Shown: one piece after another, positions 1-9,490 of the stretch
Position numbering within the stretch: position 1 is the stretch's first letter
How the letters are laid out: every line of letters begins with the position of its first letter
NCBI RefSeq assembly: GCF_024652905.1
Contig: NZ_CP102428.1
Coordinates: 3,766,001-3,830,000, forward strand
DNA: 64,000 bases
Reading direction: 5' to 3'
From: Pseudomonas oryzihabitans
GTDB taxonomy: Bacteria; Pseudomonadota; Gammaproteobacteria; Pseudomonadales; Pseudomonadaceae
Position numbers and translations under genes: made by a program
Notes under the pieces: model-generated
The model's database searches: none
Told to the model about the DNA's origin: nothing
The model's input: the letters and a program-made list of their open reading frames with translations, nothing else

Positions 1-1
1 G

Positions 2-514
<513 letters not shown>

Positions 515-552
515 CTGCCGCGCCCGGCGACGGGCGCTCTTAGAGGCACGCT

Positions 553-978
553 ATGGCCAAGACAGTCCAATGCGACATCGTCAGCGCGGAAGGGGAAATC
601 TTCTCCGGCGCGGTGGAGATGATCATCGCCCACGGCCACCTGGGTGATCTGGGTATCGCCCCGGGCCATGCGCCGCTGCTCACCGATCTGAAACCGGGCC
701 CTATCCGCCTGGTCAAGGCCGGGGGCGCCGAGGAGGTGTTCTACATCTCCGGCGGTTTTCTGGAAGTGCAGCCGAATGTCGTCGAAGTGCTGGCCGATAC
801 CGCCAGCCGCGCCGGTGACATCGACGAAGCTGCCGCTCTGGAAGCCAAGCAGCGCGCCGAGGCAGCCCTGAGCGACAAGGGCACGGAGTTCGACTACACC
901 GCTGCCGCCACTCAGCTCGCCGAAGCCGCCGCCCAGCTGCGCACCATCCAGCAGCTCAAGCGGCAAGCCAAGCGCTAA
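553..978 (+). CDS. atpC: F1Fo ATP synthase subunit epsilon
   Basis: This 141-residue protein has the normal length of subunit epsilon, the central-stalk subunit that couples rotation and inhibits ATP hydrolysis. It begins [19 protein letters not shown]. The N-terminal beta-barrel (about 1-85) contains [19 protein letters not shown], a family hallmark. The C-terminal part (about 90-141) is Ala/Glu/Gln-rich and helical, as expected for the inhibitory hairpin. A GAGG ribosome-binding site precedes the ATG. The gene ends the atp operon: a strong intrinsic terminator follows 23 bp after the stop. Confidence 0.98.
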   Translation: MAKTVQCDIVSAEGEIFSGAVEMIIAHGHLGDLGIAPGHAPLLTDLKPGPIRLVKAGGAEEVFYISGGFLEVQPNVVEVLADTASRAGDIDEAAALEAKQRAEAALSDKGTEFDYTAAATQLAEAAAQLRTIQQLKRQAKR

Positions 979-1001
979 GCGCAAGGTCAGGCTGTAACGA
1001 C

Positions 1002-1030
1002 AAGGGTAGCTTCGGCTACCCTTTTCTTTT
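1002..1030 (+). terminator. Rho-independent terminator of the atp operon
   Basis: A perfect 9-bp stem (AAGGGTAGC / GCTACCCTT) closes a TTCG tetraloop and runs into a T-rich tract at 1022-1030. It sits directly downstream of atpC and separates the ATP synthase operon from glmU. Confidence 0.93.
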
Positions 1031-1132
1031 GTCGCCCGAAAAGTGGCGCGAGAAATTCCGCGTGGTCGGCGCTCGTGAGGCCCTGTTGCTCTCGATCGCG
1101 GCCCGTCTCTTCCCTCTGTCTCCGAGGTTCCG

Positions 1133-2500
1133 ATGTCCCTGGAAATCGTCATCCTGGCTGCTGGCCAGGGCACCCGCATGAGATCCGCTCTACCCAAGGT
1201 GCTGCATCCTGTGGCCGGTCGCAGCATGCTGGGGCATGTCCTCGACCGCGCCCGTGAATTGCAGCCGGCGGGCATCCACGTCGTCATCGGCCATGGCGCC
1301 GACCAGGTTCGCAGCCAGCTGGCCGCCGACGACGTGAGCTTCGTGGTCCAGGCCGAGCAGCTCGGTACCGGCCATGCCGTGGCCCAGGCGGCGCCGGCGC
1401 TGACGGCGGAGCGGGTGCTGATCCTCTATGGCGATGTCCCCCTGATCCAGACCGAGACCCTGCAGCGCCTGCTGCAGCAGGTGGATGATCAGCACCTGGC
1501 GCTTTTGACCGTGGAGCTGGACGATCCCACCGGCTATGGCCGCATCCTGCGCGATGACCAGGGGCAGGTAACCGCCATCGTCGAGCACAAGGACGCCAGC
1601 GACGCCCAGCGTGCCATTCGCGAAGGCAATACCGGCATCCTCGCGGTGCCGGGTCGGCGGCTGGCGGACTGGTTGAGCCGCCTGTCCAACAGCAACGCTC
1701 AGGGCGAGTATTACCTGACCGACGTCATCGCCCTGGCAGTGGCGGATGGCCTGACCATCGCCACCAGCCAGCCGGCGGACGCCATGGAAGTCCAGGGCGC
1801 CAACGATCGCCGGCAATTGGCGCAGCTGGAGCGGCACTTCCAGCAGCGTGCCGCCGAGCGCCTGATGCTGCAGGGCGTGACCCTGCTGGATCCCCTGCGC
1901 TTCGATCAGCGCGGCGAGGTCGAGGCCGGCCGCGACGTCTCCATCGACGTCAACGTCATCCTCGAAGGTCGGGTGGTGCTGGAGGACGGGGTGAGCATCG
2001 GTCCGAATTGCGTGATCAAGGACAGCGTCCTCAAGCGCGGCGCCATCATCAAGGCCAACAGCCATCTGGACGGCGCCGTGGTCGGGGAGGGCGCCGACGT
2101 CGGTCCCTTCGCCCGTCTGCGTCCCGGTAGCGAACTGGGCAGCAAGGCCCATGTGGGCAACTTCGTCGAACTCAAGAACGCCCATCTGCAGGACGGCGCC
2201 AAGGCCGGTCACCTCACCTACCTGGGTGATGCCAGCATCGGCGTGGGTAGCAACATAGGCGCGGGTACCATCACCTGCAACTATGACGGGGCCAATAAGT
2301 TTCGAACCGAAATTGGTGCCGATGTCTTCGTTGGTTCCAACAGTTCCCTGGTGGCGCCGGTCACCCTGGGCGCTGGTGCGACCACAGCGGCGGGTTCGGT
2401 TATCACCGCGGACGTGCCAGCCGACGCCCTGGCGTTGGGGCGGGCCAGGCAGGTCAACAAGACTGGCTGGCAGCGACCGAAGAAGGCCCCCAAGGCTTGA
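1133..2500 (+). CDS. glmU: Bifunctional N-acetylglucosamine-1-phosphate uridyltransferase / glucosamine-1-phosphate acetyltransferase
   Basis: GlmU makes UDP-N-acetylglucosamine, the precursor of peptidoglycan and lipid A, by acetylating GlcN-1-P and then transferring UMP. At 455 residues it matches the family length. The N-terminal nucleotidyltransferase domain starts with the signature [11 protein letters not shown]...PKVLHPVAG (about residues 7-28). The C-terminal half (about 250-440) is a left-handed beta-helix of hexapeptide repeats with the conserved NFVELKNA and YLGDA...[11 protein letters not shown] segments. It lies in the standard pseudomonad order atpC-glmU-deoR-glmS. Confidence 0.98.
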   Translation: MSLEIVILAAGQGTRMRSALPKVLHPVAGRSMLGHVLDRARELQPAGIHVVIGHGADQVRSQLAADDVSFVVQAEQLGTGHAVAQAAPALTAERVLILYGDVPLIQTETLQRLLQQVDDQHLALLTVELDDPTGYGRILRDDQGQVTAIVEHKDASDAQRAIREGNTGILAVPGRRLADWLSRLSNSNAQGEYYLTDVIALAVADGLTIATSQPADAMEVQGANDRRQLAQLERHFQQRAAERLMLQGVTLLDPLRFDQRGEVEAGRDVSIDVNVILEGRVVLEDGVSIGPNCVIKDSVLKRGAIIKANSHLDGAVVGEGADVGPFARLRPGSELGSKAHVGNFVELKNAHLQDGAKAGHLTYLGDASIGVGSNIGAGTITCNYDGANKFRTEIGADVFVGSNSSLVAPVTLGAGATTAAGSVITADVPADALALGRARQVNKTGWQRPKKAPKA

Positions 2501-2518
2501 CGACGCGCCGCTATTAGG

Positions 2519-2551
2519 TTTTGATTCGATCCGTTATCTTTCGAATCGAAA
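2519..2551 (+). promoter_or_regulatory. Palindromic operator (TTTCGA-A-TCGAAA), probable DeoR-family site
   Basis: A perfect 13-bp palindrome, TTTCGAATCGAAA, lies at 2539-2551, only 3 bp before the ATG of the DeoR-type gene. A related TTTTGATTCGAT stretch lies just upstream (about 2519-2530). DeoR/GlpR-type repressors commonly bind TTTCG/CGAAA half-sites, so this is a likely autoregulatory operator. The ATG has no evident Shine-Dalgarno sequence because this AT-rich palindrome occupies that space. Confidence 0.6.
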
Positions 2552-2554
2552 TTT

Positions 2555-3325
2555 ATGACTCGTCGCAATACTGCCCAGCGTCGCCACACCATCCTTACCC
2601 AGCTCCAGGAGCGGGGCGAGGTCAGCGTGGATGAGCTGGCCCGGCAGCTGGAGACCTCCGAGGTCACCATCCGCAAGGACCTGGCCGCCCTCGAGCGCAA
2701 TGGCCTGCTCCTGCGTCGCTATGGCGGCGCAGTGGCCATGCCTCAGGAGTTGCTGGCTGAAGCGCCGCCCCAGGCCTCGCCCTTCAAGCAGGCCATCGCC
2801 CGGGCCGCGGCCCAGCGCCTGCGCGAACATGCACGGATCATCGTCGACTGCGGCAGCACCACGGCGGCGCTGATTCCCCAGCTCGATCGCCGCCCCGGGC
2901 TGGTGGTCATGACCAATTCCCTGCAGGTGGCCATGGCGCTGCGCGAGCTGGAGCAGGAGCCCATGCTGCTGATGACCGGTGGCACCTGGGATCCGCATTC
3001 GGAATCCTTCCAGGGCCAGGTCGCCGAGCAGGTCCTCAGATCCTACGACTTCGACCAGCTGTTCATCGGCGCCGACGGCCTCGATCCGGAGCGGGGCACC
3101 ACCACCTTCAACGAGCACCTATCGCTGTCGCGGGTGATGGCCGAGGTGGCACGGGAGGTAGTGGTCATGGCTGAAGCGAGCAAGCTGGGCAGGCGAATTC
3201 CCAATCTGGAACTACCTTGGGAAAGAGTGGATGTACTCATCACCGATGAGCGACTGCCCGCAGAAGCGGCCCGGGCGATCGAAACCCGCGGGGTGCAGGT
3301 CATCTGCGCCCCGGTGGACAACTAG
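2555..3325 (+). CDS. DeoR/GlpR family transcriptional regulator (GlmR-type)
   Basis: This 256-residue cytoplasmic repressor-type protein has an N-terminal winged helix (about 6-57, including VSVDELARQLETSEVTIRKDL). A DeoRC sugar-phosphate sensor domain follows, with the DCGSTTAALIP and TNSLQVA segments that usually bind phosphosugars. It sits between glmU and glmS, so the inferred role is control of amino-sugar synthesis, probably of glmS and itself. A palindromic operator abuts its start codon. It lacks a good ribosome-binding site, so translation may be weak. The effector cannot be read from the sequence. Confidence 0.9.
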   Translation: MTRRNTAQRRHTILTQLQERGEVSVDELARQLETSEVTIRKDLAALERNGLLLRRYGGAVAMPQELLAEAPPQASPFKQAIARAAAQRLREHARIIVDCGSTTAALIPQLDRRPGLVVMTNSLQVAMALRELEQEPMLLMTGGTWDPHSESFQGQVAEQVLRSYDFDQLFIGADGLDPERGTTTFNEHLSLSRVMAEVAREVVVMAEASKLGRRIPNLELPWERVDVLITDERLPAEAARAIETRGVQVICAPVDN

Positions 3326-3334
3326 ACAATCAGG

Positions 3335-3371
3335 TCATCCACAGCCGACCCAGTTGGGTCGCTGTGGATAA
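3335..3371. promoter_or_regulatory. Inverted DnaA-box pair forming a hairpin upstream of glmS
   Basis: The glmU-deoR / glmS gap contains a long dyad. ATCCACAGC (3337-3345) pairs with GCTGTGGAT (3361-3369), and GACCCA (3347-3352) pairs with TGGGTC (3355-3360), with one bulged C. Its right end, read on the minus strand, is a perfect DnaA box TTATCCACA (3363-3371). Its left end (TCATCCACA, 3335-3343) is a one-mismatch box. It could act as a DnaA-controlled element or as an attenuator/terminator before glmS. Confidence 0.5.
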
Positions 3372-3392
3372 GACCGGCAACGGGAGGTAAGC

Positions 3393-5228
3393 ATGTGTGG
3401 AATCGTCGGCGCCATTGCCGAGCGTAACATCACCGCCATTCTGGTCGAGGGTCTCAAGCGCCTGGAATACCGCGGTTACGACAGTGCCGGCCTGGCGTTG
3501 CTGGATGCCCAGGGCGAGTTGCAGCGCCTGCGCCGTATCGGCAAGGTCAGCGAACTGGAAGCGGCCCTGCTGGCCGACCCCCTGGCCGGTCGCCTGGGCA
3601 TCGCCCACACCCGCTGGGCTACCCATGGTGCACCCACCGAAGCCAATGCCCACCCGCATTTCTCCCAGGGTGACGTGGCGGTGGTGCACAACGGCATCAT
3701 CGAGAACCACGAAACCCTGCGCGCCCAGCTCAAGGCTCAGGGGTATGTCTTCACCTCCCAGACCGATACCGAGGTCATCGTCCACCTGCTGCACCTCAAG
3801 CTGCAGGACAGTGGCGACCTGACCATGGCGCTCAAGGCAGCGGTCAAGGAGCTGCACGGTGCCTACGGCCTGGCGGCGGTCTGGCGCCAGCAGCCGGATC
3901 GCCTGGTGGCGACCCGCAGCGGCAGTCCCCTGGTGATCGGCCTCGGCCTTGGCGAGAACTACCTGGCCTCCGACCAACTGGCGCTGCGCCAGGTGACCGA
4001 CCGCTTCGTCTACCTGGAAGAGGGCGACGTAGCCGAGATCCGCCTGGATCAGGTCAATCTCTGGAATGTGGATGGCGAGCCGGTACAGCGCGAGACGGTG
4101 CAGTACCACGAAGGCAGCGAGGCCGCCGACAAGGGCGCCTATCGCCACTTTATGCTCAAGGAGATCCACGAGCAGCCCAGCGTGGTCCAGCGCACCCTGG
4201 AAGGGCGCCTCGGCGAAGGTCAGGTGCTGCCCGAAGCCTTTGGTCCGGCGGCCTCCGAGTTGTTCGCCAAGGTCCGTCAGGTCCAGATCGTCGCCTGCGG
4301 CACCAGCTTCCATGCCGGTTCGGTCGCGCGCTACTGGATCGAGGAATACGTGGGCATTCCCTGCCAGGTGGAGGTGGCCAGCGAATTCCGCTATCGCCGC
4401 GTCGCCGTCAGCCCGGACACCCTGTTCGTCACCATCTCTCAGTCCGGCGAGACCGCCGATACCCTGGCGGCCCTTCGCATGGCCAAGCAATCCGGCTATC
4501 TGAGCAGCCTGGCGATCTGCAACGTGGCGACCAGCTCGCTGGTGCGCGAATCCCAGTTGAGCTTTTTGACCCAGGCCGGTCCCGAGATCGGCGTGGCTTC
4601 GACCAAGGCCTTCACCACCCAGCTGGTTTCGCTGCTCCTGCTGACCCTGAGCCTGGGCCGCTGCCAGCAACGCCTGGATGCCGGCATCGAAGCCGAACTG
4701 GTGGCCGAGTTGCGCCGTCTGCCGGCGCGCCTGGACGAAGCCCTGGCCATGGACAAGACCGTGGAAAAGCTGGCGGAATCCTTTGCTGAAAAGCACCACA
4801 CCCTGTTCCTCGGACGTGGCGAGCAGTACCCGGTGGCCATGGAGGGGGCGCTCAAGCTCAAGGAGATCTCCTACATCCACGCCGAGGCCTATCCGGCCGG
4901 TGAGCTCAAGCATGGTCCCCTGGCCCTGGTCGACGCCGATATGCCGGTGGTGACGGTGGCGCCCAACAACGAGTTGCTGGAAAAGCTCAAGTCCAACCTG
5001 CAGGAGGTACGGGCGCGGGGCGGTCAGTTGATCGTCTTCGCCGACGAGCGCGCGGCCTTCGAGGAAGGCGAAGGCACCCGCATCGTGCCCATGCCGCATA
5101 TCCACGATGCCCTGTCGCCGATCCTCTACACCATACCGCTGCAGCTGCTGTCCTATCACGTAGCCGTGTTCAAGGGCACCGACGTGGACCAGCCGCGTAA
5201 CCTGGCCAAGTCGGTGACCGTGGAATAA
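3393..5228 (+). CDS. glmS: Glutamine--fructose-6-phosphate aminotransferase (isomerizing)
   Basis: GlmS makes glucosamine-6-phosphate from fructose-6-phosphate and glutamine, the first step of hexosamine synthesis. It has 611 residues, the standard size. The N-terminal nucleophile Cys2 follows the initiator Met (MCGIVGAI), opening the glutaminase domain (1 to about 240). Two SIS domains follow, with [21 protein letters not shown] and the C-terminal LAKSVTVE that forms part of the active site. A GGAGG ribosome-binding site precedes the ATG. A parS-like palindrome follows 2 bp after the stop. Confidence 0.98.
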   Translation: MCGIVGAIAERNITAILVEGLKRLEYRGYDSAGLALLDAQGELQRLRRIGKVSELEAALLADPLAGRLGIAHTRWATHGAPTEANAHPHFSQGDVAVVHNGIIENHETLRAQLKAQGYVFTSQTDTEVIVHLLHLKLQDSGDLTMALKAAVKELHGAYGLAAVWRQQPDRLVATRSGSPLVIGLGLGENYLASDQLALRQVTDRFVYLEEGDVAEIRLDQVNLWNVDGEPVQRETVQYHEGSEAADKGAYRHFMLKEIHEQPSVVQRTLEGRLGEGQVLPEAFGPAASELFAKVRQVQIVACGTSFHAGSVARYWIEEYVGIPCQVEVASEFRYRRVAVSPDTLFVTISQSGETADTLAALRMAKQSGYLSSLAICNVATSSLVRESQLSFLTQAGPEIGVASTKAFTTQLVSLLLLTLSLGRCQQRLDAGIEAELVAELRRLPARLDEALAMDKTVEKLAESFAEKHHTLFLGRGEQYPVAMEGALKLKEISYIHAEAYPAGELKHGPLALVDADMPVVTVAPNNELLEKLKSNLQEVRARGGQLIVFADERAAFEEGEGTRIVPMPHIHDALSPILYTIPLQLLSYHVAVFKGTDVDQPRNLAKSVTVE

Positions 5229-5230
5229 AC

Positions 5231-5246
5231 GGTTCCACGTGGAACC
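5231..5246. other. parS-type ParB binding site (perfect 16-bp palindrome)
   Basis: GGTTCCACGTGGAACC is a perfect 16-bp palindrome in the 18-bp gap between the convergent glmS and the small exported-protein gene. It matches the chromosomal ParB recognition core (GTTCCAC/GTGGAAC half-sites in pseudomonads). The atp/glmS region lies close to oriC in Pseudomonas, where functional parS sites cluster. Confidence 0.8.
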
Positions 5247-5597
5247 TCAGGGCACGCGCCAGTTGCCCTGATTCTGCTGCCGGCAGGCGACGGCCAGGAA
5301 GCGGCCGTCGCCAGGTTCGCCGTAGTAGTGGATATCCTGTCGGTAGGGCACGCCCGGGCTGCGTGCGCCCTGACAGATGCCGATCTCACCGACCGGGCAG
5401 CGGTCGACGAAGTGGACCTCGGTCTGCTGGTCCTTGAGTTGCGGATGGCAGAAGCCGTCGCGGAACAGCTGGGCGGGGATGTCGATATTGCTCTGGCAGA
5501 CCTGCACGTCCACACTGCCCTGGCGACTGCGGATCACGCAGGCATCGGCGAGCGCCAACGACGGCAACAGCAGCAGAGTCATCAGCAATCGCCACAT
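5247..5597 (-). CDS. Small exported cysteine-rich protein of unknown function
   Basis: This 116-residue protein begins MWRLLMTLLLLPSLALA, a clear Sec signal peptide cleaved near residue 17. The mature part has six Cys (about residues 20, 34, 50, 67, 75, 105), suggesting up to three disulfides in the periplasm. The ATG at 5597 was chosen over longer in-frame starts because it has a GGAGA ribosome-binding site and begins exactly at the signal peptide. The gene is divergent from the COG0523 GTPase gene (51-bp gap) and convergent with glmS. I do not recognise a named family. Confidence 0.8.
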   Translation of the reverse strand: MWRLLMTLLLLPSLALADACVIRSRQGSVDVQVCQSNIDIPAQLFRDGFCHPQLKDQQTEVHFVDRCPVGEIGICQGARSPGVPYRQDIHYYGEPGDGRFLAVACRQQNQGNWRVP

Positions 5598-5648
5598 TCC
5601 AGCCCATCTCCCTGATGAAATCGCCACTCTAGCATCCGACCTCTCGCC

Positions 5649-6605
5649 ATGCGCCTCGCCGATATCAAGACCCATGTGATCGCCGGTCCCCTGGGCGCCG
5701 GCAAGACCACCATGATCCGCCAGCTGTTCGCCCAGCGTCCCGCCAATGAGCGTTGGGCGATCCTGGTCAACGAATTCGGCCAGGTCGGTCTCGACGCTGC
5801 GCTCATGACTCGCGATGATGCGGGCCTGAGTATCGCCGAGGTCCCGGGTGGTTGCCTGTGCTGCGTCCAAGGCGTGCCCCTGCAGGTAGCCCTCACCCGG
5901 TTGCTCCGGCGCGCGCGACCGCAGCGGCTGTTCATCGAGCCTTCCGGCCTGGGCCATCCCGCCAGCCTCTATCGGCAACTCCAGGCGCCGCCCTGGACCG
6001 GGGTACTGACTCTGCAACCCCTGATCTGGGTGGTGGATGCCGGACAACTACTGGCAGGCCAGGCCCTGCCTGAGGCCCAACAACAGGCACTGGAGCAGGC
6101 TGGTCTGATCGTGCTCAACAAGAGCGCCGGCCTGGATCGGACGGGCTTGCCTGCGCGACTGGGCGACCGGCCACTGTATTGGACCGAAGGCGGGCGGATC
6201 ACCCTGGCCGAACTGCCTTTGGTTGACGGTGAGGCGTCGGCTGACCATGAGCTACCCCAGCTCGGAGTGGCTTCCAGTCCCCAGGCACTGTTGCTACCCG
6301 GGCGCCCGCTGCACTTCAGCCATACCCAGGAAGGACACCATGCCGTCGGTTGGCGCTGGCATCCCAGCCACCGCTTCGATGGCCCGGCGTTGCTGGCCCT
6401 GCTGGGTGGTCTCCCCGGGCTGCTCAGGCTGAAGGCGGTCCTGCAGTTGGCGGATGGTTGGCAGGCCTACAATGGTGTAGCTGAGCAGGGCGATTGGGAG
6501 TCGACCCTGTGGCGCCGCGACAATCGGCTGGAGTTGATCCTGGATGAGATGCCGGACCTAGAGGCGCTCGAAAAAGGCCTGCGCGGCACCATTCGCGACA
6601 TTTGA
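5649..6605 (+). CDS. COG0523 (CobW/YjiA/P47K) family metal-related GTPase
   Basis: This 318-residue cytoplasmic G3E GTPase has the Walker A GPLGAGKTT (about 15-23), the metal-binding GGCLCC motif (about 75-80, a CxCC signature) and the IEPSGLG motif, followed by a C-terminal CobW_C-like domain. Family members act as metallochaperones or metal-allocation factors (Zn, Co, Fe). The guanine-specificity motif reads NKSA rather than the usual NKxD (around residue 155). That could change nucleotide specificity, or the acidic residue may be supplied elsewhere. It lies upstream of tonB, across a Fur box. Confidence 0.88.
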   Translation: MRLADIKTHVIAGPLGAGKTTMIRQLFAQRPANERWAILVNEFGQVGLDAALMTRDDAGLSIAEVPGGCLCCVQGVPLQVALTRLLRRARPQRLFIEPSGLGHPASLYRQLQAPPWTGVLTLQPLIWVVDAGQLLAGQALPEAQQQALEQAGLIVLNKSAGLDRTGLPARLGDRPLYWTEGGRITLAELPLVDGEASADHELPQLGVASSPQALLLPGRPLHFSHTQEGHHAVGWRWHPSHRFDGPALLALLGGLPGLLRLKAVLQLADGWQAYNGVAEQGDWESTLWRRDNRLELILDEMPDLEALEKGLRGTIRDI

Positions 6606-6623
6606 GGTTGCCAAATCTTTTCA

Positions 6624-6642
6624 GTTAATGATAATGATTATT
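6624..6642 (+). promoter_or_regulatory. Fur box upstream of tonB
   Basis: GTTAATGATAATGATTATT matches the 19-bp Fur consensus GATAATGATAATCATTATC at 16 of 19 positions. It lies 29 bp upstream of the tonB ATG, in an AT-rich stretch that stands out from its GC-rich surroundings. Iron repression of tonB is the expected consequence. Confidence 0.87.
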
Positions 6643-6670
6643 AAATTTACTTCTTCTGCGTATAGCTCCC

Positions 6671-7693
6671 ATGGCTCCAACGTCCCTTGCCAAGCCTGAA
6701 CCTCTCGTAGTTGCTGCGCGTTCCGACGGTGATGAGGTGGAATCCGTTCAGGGTCCCGTCAGGGCCGCCCTGGCAGGTGACGTGGAGCCCGTGGCGGGGG
6801 TCAATGCCAAGCGTAGCGAACCCTCGGCCACCATCCTGTCGTTCCGCATGCCCGAGCGTAACGAAGAGATCGTGACGCCGGTGCTGACCCCGGTTGGTGC
6901 GGCCGAGCCGGGCGAGCAGCCACCGCGCGGCCGCGGCTGGGGCACTGCCTCGGCGCTGTCGTTGATCATGCACGCCAGCATGGCGGTGGCCTTGTTCATG
7001 GTGGTTCAGGCGCCGCCAGAGTTGAAGATCGCCAAGGGCGATGAGCCCATGCAGGTCAGCTTCATCCAATTGCCCAAGCCGGTTCCCGAGCCGCCTGCGC
7101 CAACCCCGGCACCGCCCGCGCCGCCGCCACCGCAACCCGAACCGCCGCCACCGGAGCCGCCCAAGCCCGTGGAACCGCCGAAACCGGTGGAGCCACCCAA
7201 GCCGGTGGTGGAGAAGCCCAAACCCAAGCCGAAGCCCAAGCCGGTCGAGCACAGCCAGCAGAAGCCGCTGCCGAAAAAGGTCGAACCGGCCCCGGAGCCC
7301 GTAGCCCAGGCGACGCCGTCACCAGCACCGGCGGCAACGGCTGCGCCCAGTCAGCCGGCACCGGCCGCCGCGCCTTCCGGTCCGCCGAAGACCGCCGGCC
7401 TGCCCACCGGCAGCATCGACGACGCCGACATCCGGCCGATCAAGATGACACCGCCGGAGTATCCGGAAATGCTGCGTCGCCGCGGCGTGGGCGGCGAAGT
7501 AAGGGTGATGTTCACCGTGACCGCCGACGGTCGACTGGCTGACATCCAGGTGCTGGAAGCCTCCAACAAGCAATTGGAGCGCGCCGTGCTCGACGTGCTG
7601 GGCGAATGGCGCTTCGCCCCCCGGGTTTCCGGCGGTCAGATCGTGCCGCGCAAGGCCACCAAGACCTTCAACTTCAAGATCCAGCGCCGCTAG
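6671..7693 (+). CDS. tonB: Energy transducer TonB (TonB1-like, with N-terminal extension)
   Basis: TonB couples inner-membrane proton-motive force (through ExbBD) to TonB-dependent outer-membrane receptors. The 340-residue protein has a roughly 90-residue cytoplasmic N-terminal extension, as in P. aeruginosa TonB1. A single membrane anchor follows (about 92-113) containing the conserved SxxxH motif (Ser97...His101). A long Pro/Lys-rich periplasmic spacer spans about 125-235. The C-terminal TonB domain (about 255-340, with PPEYPEMLRRRGVGGEV) completes it. A Fur box lies upstream. A TonB-dependent receptor in the window (27962-29905) is a likely client. Confidence 0.96.
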   Translation: MAPTSLAKPEPLVVAARSDGDEVESVQGPVRAALAGDVEPVAGVNAKRSEPSATILSFRMPERNEEIVTPVLTPVGAAEPGEQPPRGRGWGTASALSLIMHASMAVALFMVVQAPPELKIAKGDEPMQVSFIQLPKPVPEPPAPTPAPPAPPPPQPEPPPPEPPKPVEPPKPVEPPKPVVEKPKPKPKPKPVEHSQQKPLPKKVEPAPEPVAQATPSPAPAATAAPSQPAPAAAPSGPPKTAGLPTGSIDDADIRPIKMTPPEYPEMLRRRGVGGEVRVMFTVTADGRLADIQVLEASNKQLERAVLDVLGEWRFAPRVSGGQIVPRKATKTFNFKIQRR

Positions 7694-7697
7694 GTCG

Positions 7698-9416
7698 CTA
7701 GGCGGCGGAGCCCCTGGGCGCCGCCTCATGTTCCCCGGGCCGCTCCAGGCCCAGATAGCGGAACATGCCATGGGCGATCTCGCGTTCGCCCATGATCACC
7801 TCATCCACGCCATGATTCTCCAGATGCCGGATCTCGTCATCGTGATGGGCACGGGCGAGGATATGCAGGTCCGGCGCCAGCTCGCGAGCGCGGCGGGCGA
7901 TCTCGGCGGCCTCGAAGCCGTTGGGAATCGCCAGCAGCAGGGCGCGTGCCTCCTTGAGCTTGGCCCGCGCCAGCACCTTGTCCTGGGTCGCGTTGCCCAG
8001 GATCGCGGTGAAGCCCTGCTGGCGTAGCGCCGTGACGTGTTCCGGCTCGTCCGCGATCACGATCAGCGGCGGTCCCTGGCGATCCAGGCGATCGCAGATG
8101 TAGCGACCCACCCGTCCATAGCCCACCAGCACCAGGTGGCCGCTCTGCTCGATCGGCTCGGGTTCGTCGTCCAGTTCCGGTGCGTGCTTGCCCTTGGCAT
8201 TGATCAGCCGACGACCCTCGCGGCGCTCCATCCACGGCTGCAGGCGATCGATACCGTGGAACAGCAGGGGATTGAGGATGATGGAGATGATGGCGGCGGC
8301 CAGGATGAGGTCGTGAGCGCCCTGGTCGAGCAGTTTCAGCGACAGGCCGAGGCTGGCCAGGATAAAGGAGAATTCGCCGATCTGCGCCAGGCTGGCGGCG
8401 ATGGTCAGGGCCACGCTCAGGGGGCGGCGATAGGCCAGGACGATCAGAGTCGCGGCGATGGACTTGCCGAGGACGATCACCGCCACCGTCGCCAGCACCG
8501 CCAGGGGCTGCTCCAGCAGGATCTCCGGATCGAACAGGCAACCTACGGAAAAGAAGAACAGCACGGCGAAGGCTTCGCGCAGGGGCAGCGAATTTTCCGC
8601 AGCGTCATGGCTGAGTTCCGATTCGTTGAGCACCACGCCGGCAAAGAAGGCGCCCAGGGCGAAGGACACCCCGAACAGCGAGGCCGAGCCATAGGCGATG
8701 CCCATGGCAATGGCCAGGGTCGCCAGGGTGAAGAGTTCGCGCGAACCGGTACGCACCACCCGGGCCAGCAGCCAGGGAATGACCCGTCGGCCCACCAGCA
8801 GCATCAGGGCGATGAAGGCACTCACCTTGAGCGCGGTGAGGCCCAGTTCCAGCCCCAGGCTCTGGCCCGGCTCTTCGCCGCTATCGCCACCCAGGGGCCC
8901 GGCCAGCGCCGGCAGGATCACCAGGGCCAACACCATCAGCAGGTCTTCCACGATCAGCCAGCCGACGGCGATCCGTCCGCGCCGGCTTTCTACCATCTGG
9001 CGTTCTTCCAGGGCCCGCAGCAGCACCACGGTACTGGCCACCGACAGCGACAGGCCAAAGACCAGGCCACTGCCCAGGCCCCAGCCCAGGAGGTGGCTCA
9101 CCCCCATGCCCATGAGAGTGGCGGCGGCGATCTGCACGATGGCACCGGGAATGGCGATGCGTTTGACCGCCAGCAGATCCTTGATGGAAAAGTGCAGGCC
9201 CACACCGAACATCAGCAGGATGACGCCGATTTCGGTCAGTTCCTTGGACAGCTCGGGATCGGCGACGAAGCCGGGGGTGAAGGGGCCGGCGGCCACGCCG
9301 GCAAGCAGATAGCCGGCGATGGGCGGCAGGCGCAGGCGGGTGGCCAGGGTGCCGAAGGCGAAGGCCAGGACCAGGCCGATGGCCAGGGTGGATATCAGAG
9401 GGGTGTCATGGGACAT
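7698..9416 (-). CDS. ybaL: YbaL/KefB-type monovalent cation:proton antiporter with RCK domain
   Basis: This 572-residue CPA2 antiporter has about 12 hydrophobic segments over residues 1-390 (including the family segments IAGYLLAGVAAGP and EIGVILLMFGVGLHFSIKDL). A cytoplasmic RCK/TrkA-N domain follows (about 415-540) with the nucleotide-binding GYGRVGRYI. Family members move K+ or Na+ against H+, gated by NAD(H) or related ligands. It lies convergent with tonB (4-bp gap) and downstream of the thioesterase gene on the same strand. The ion specificity is not determinable here. Confidence 0.92.
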   Translation of the reverse strand: MSHDTPLISTLAIGLVLAFAFGTLATRLRLPPIAGYLLAGVAAGPFTPGFVADPELSKELTEIGVILLMFGVGLHFSIKDLLAVKRIAIPGAIVQIAAATLMGMGVSHLLGWGLGSGLVFGLSLSVASTVVLLRALEERQMVESRRGRIAVGWLIVEDLLMVLALVILPALAGPLGGDSGEEPGQSLGLELGLTALKVSAFIALMLLVGRRVIPWLLARVVRTGSRELFTLATLAIAMGIAYGSASLFGVSFALGAFFAGVVLNESELSHDAAENSLPLREAFAVLFFFSVGCLFDPEILLEQPLAVLATVAVIVLGKSIAATLIVLAYRRPLSVALTIAASLAQIGEFSFILASLGLSLKLLDQGAHDLILAAAIISIILNPLLFHGIDRLQPWMERREGRRLINAKGKHAPELDDEPEPIEQSGHLVLVGYGRVGRYICDRLDRQGPPLIVIADEPEHVTALRQQGFTAILGNATQDKVLARAKLKEARALLLAIPNGFEAAEIARRARELAPDLHILARAHHDDEIRHLENHGVDEVIMGEREIAHGMFRYLGLERPGEHEAAPRGSAA

Positions 9417-9490
9417 GCTGGCTCCAAGGATTTGGATTGCCAGATCCTGGAGCCGCTGCCGTCGAACGACGGCGACCTAGCCGGCAAAAC

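Noticed and set aside
3326-3392. glmS ribozyme
   Set aside because: The 67-bp gap is too short for the ribozyme core and instead holds a DnaA-box hairpin; this ribozyme is a feature of Gram-positive bacteria.
3330-5159. 609-codon open frame opposite glmS on the minus strand
   Set aside because: GC-rich DNA keeps the antisense frame open; glmS on the plus strand is unambiguous and the antisense product has no recognisable domain.
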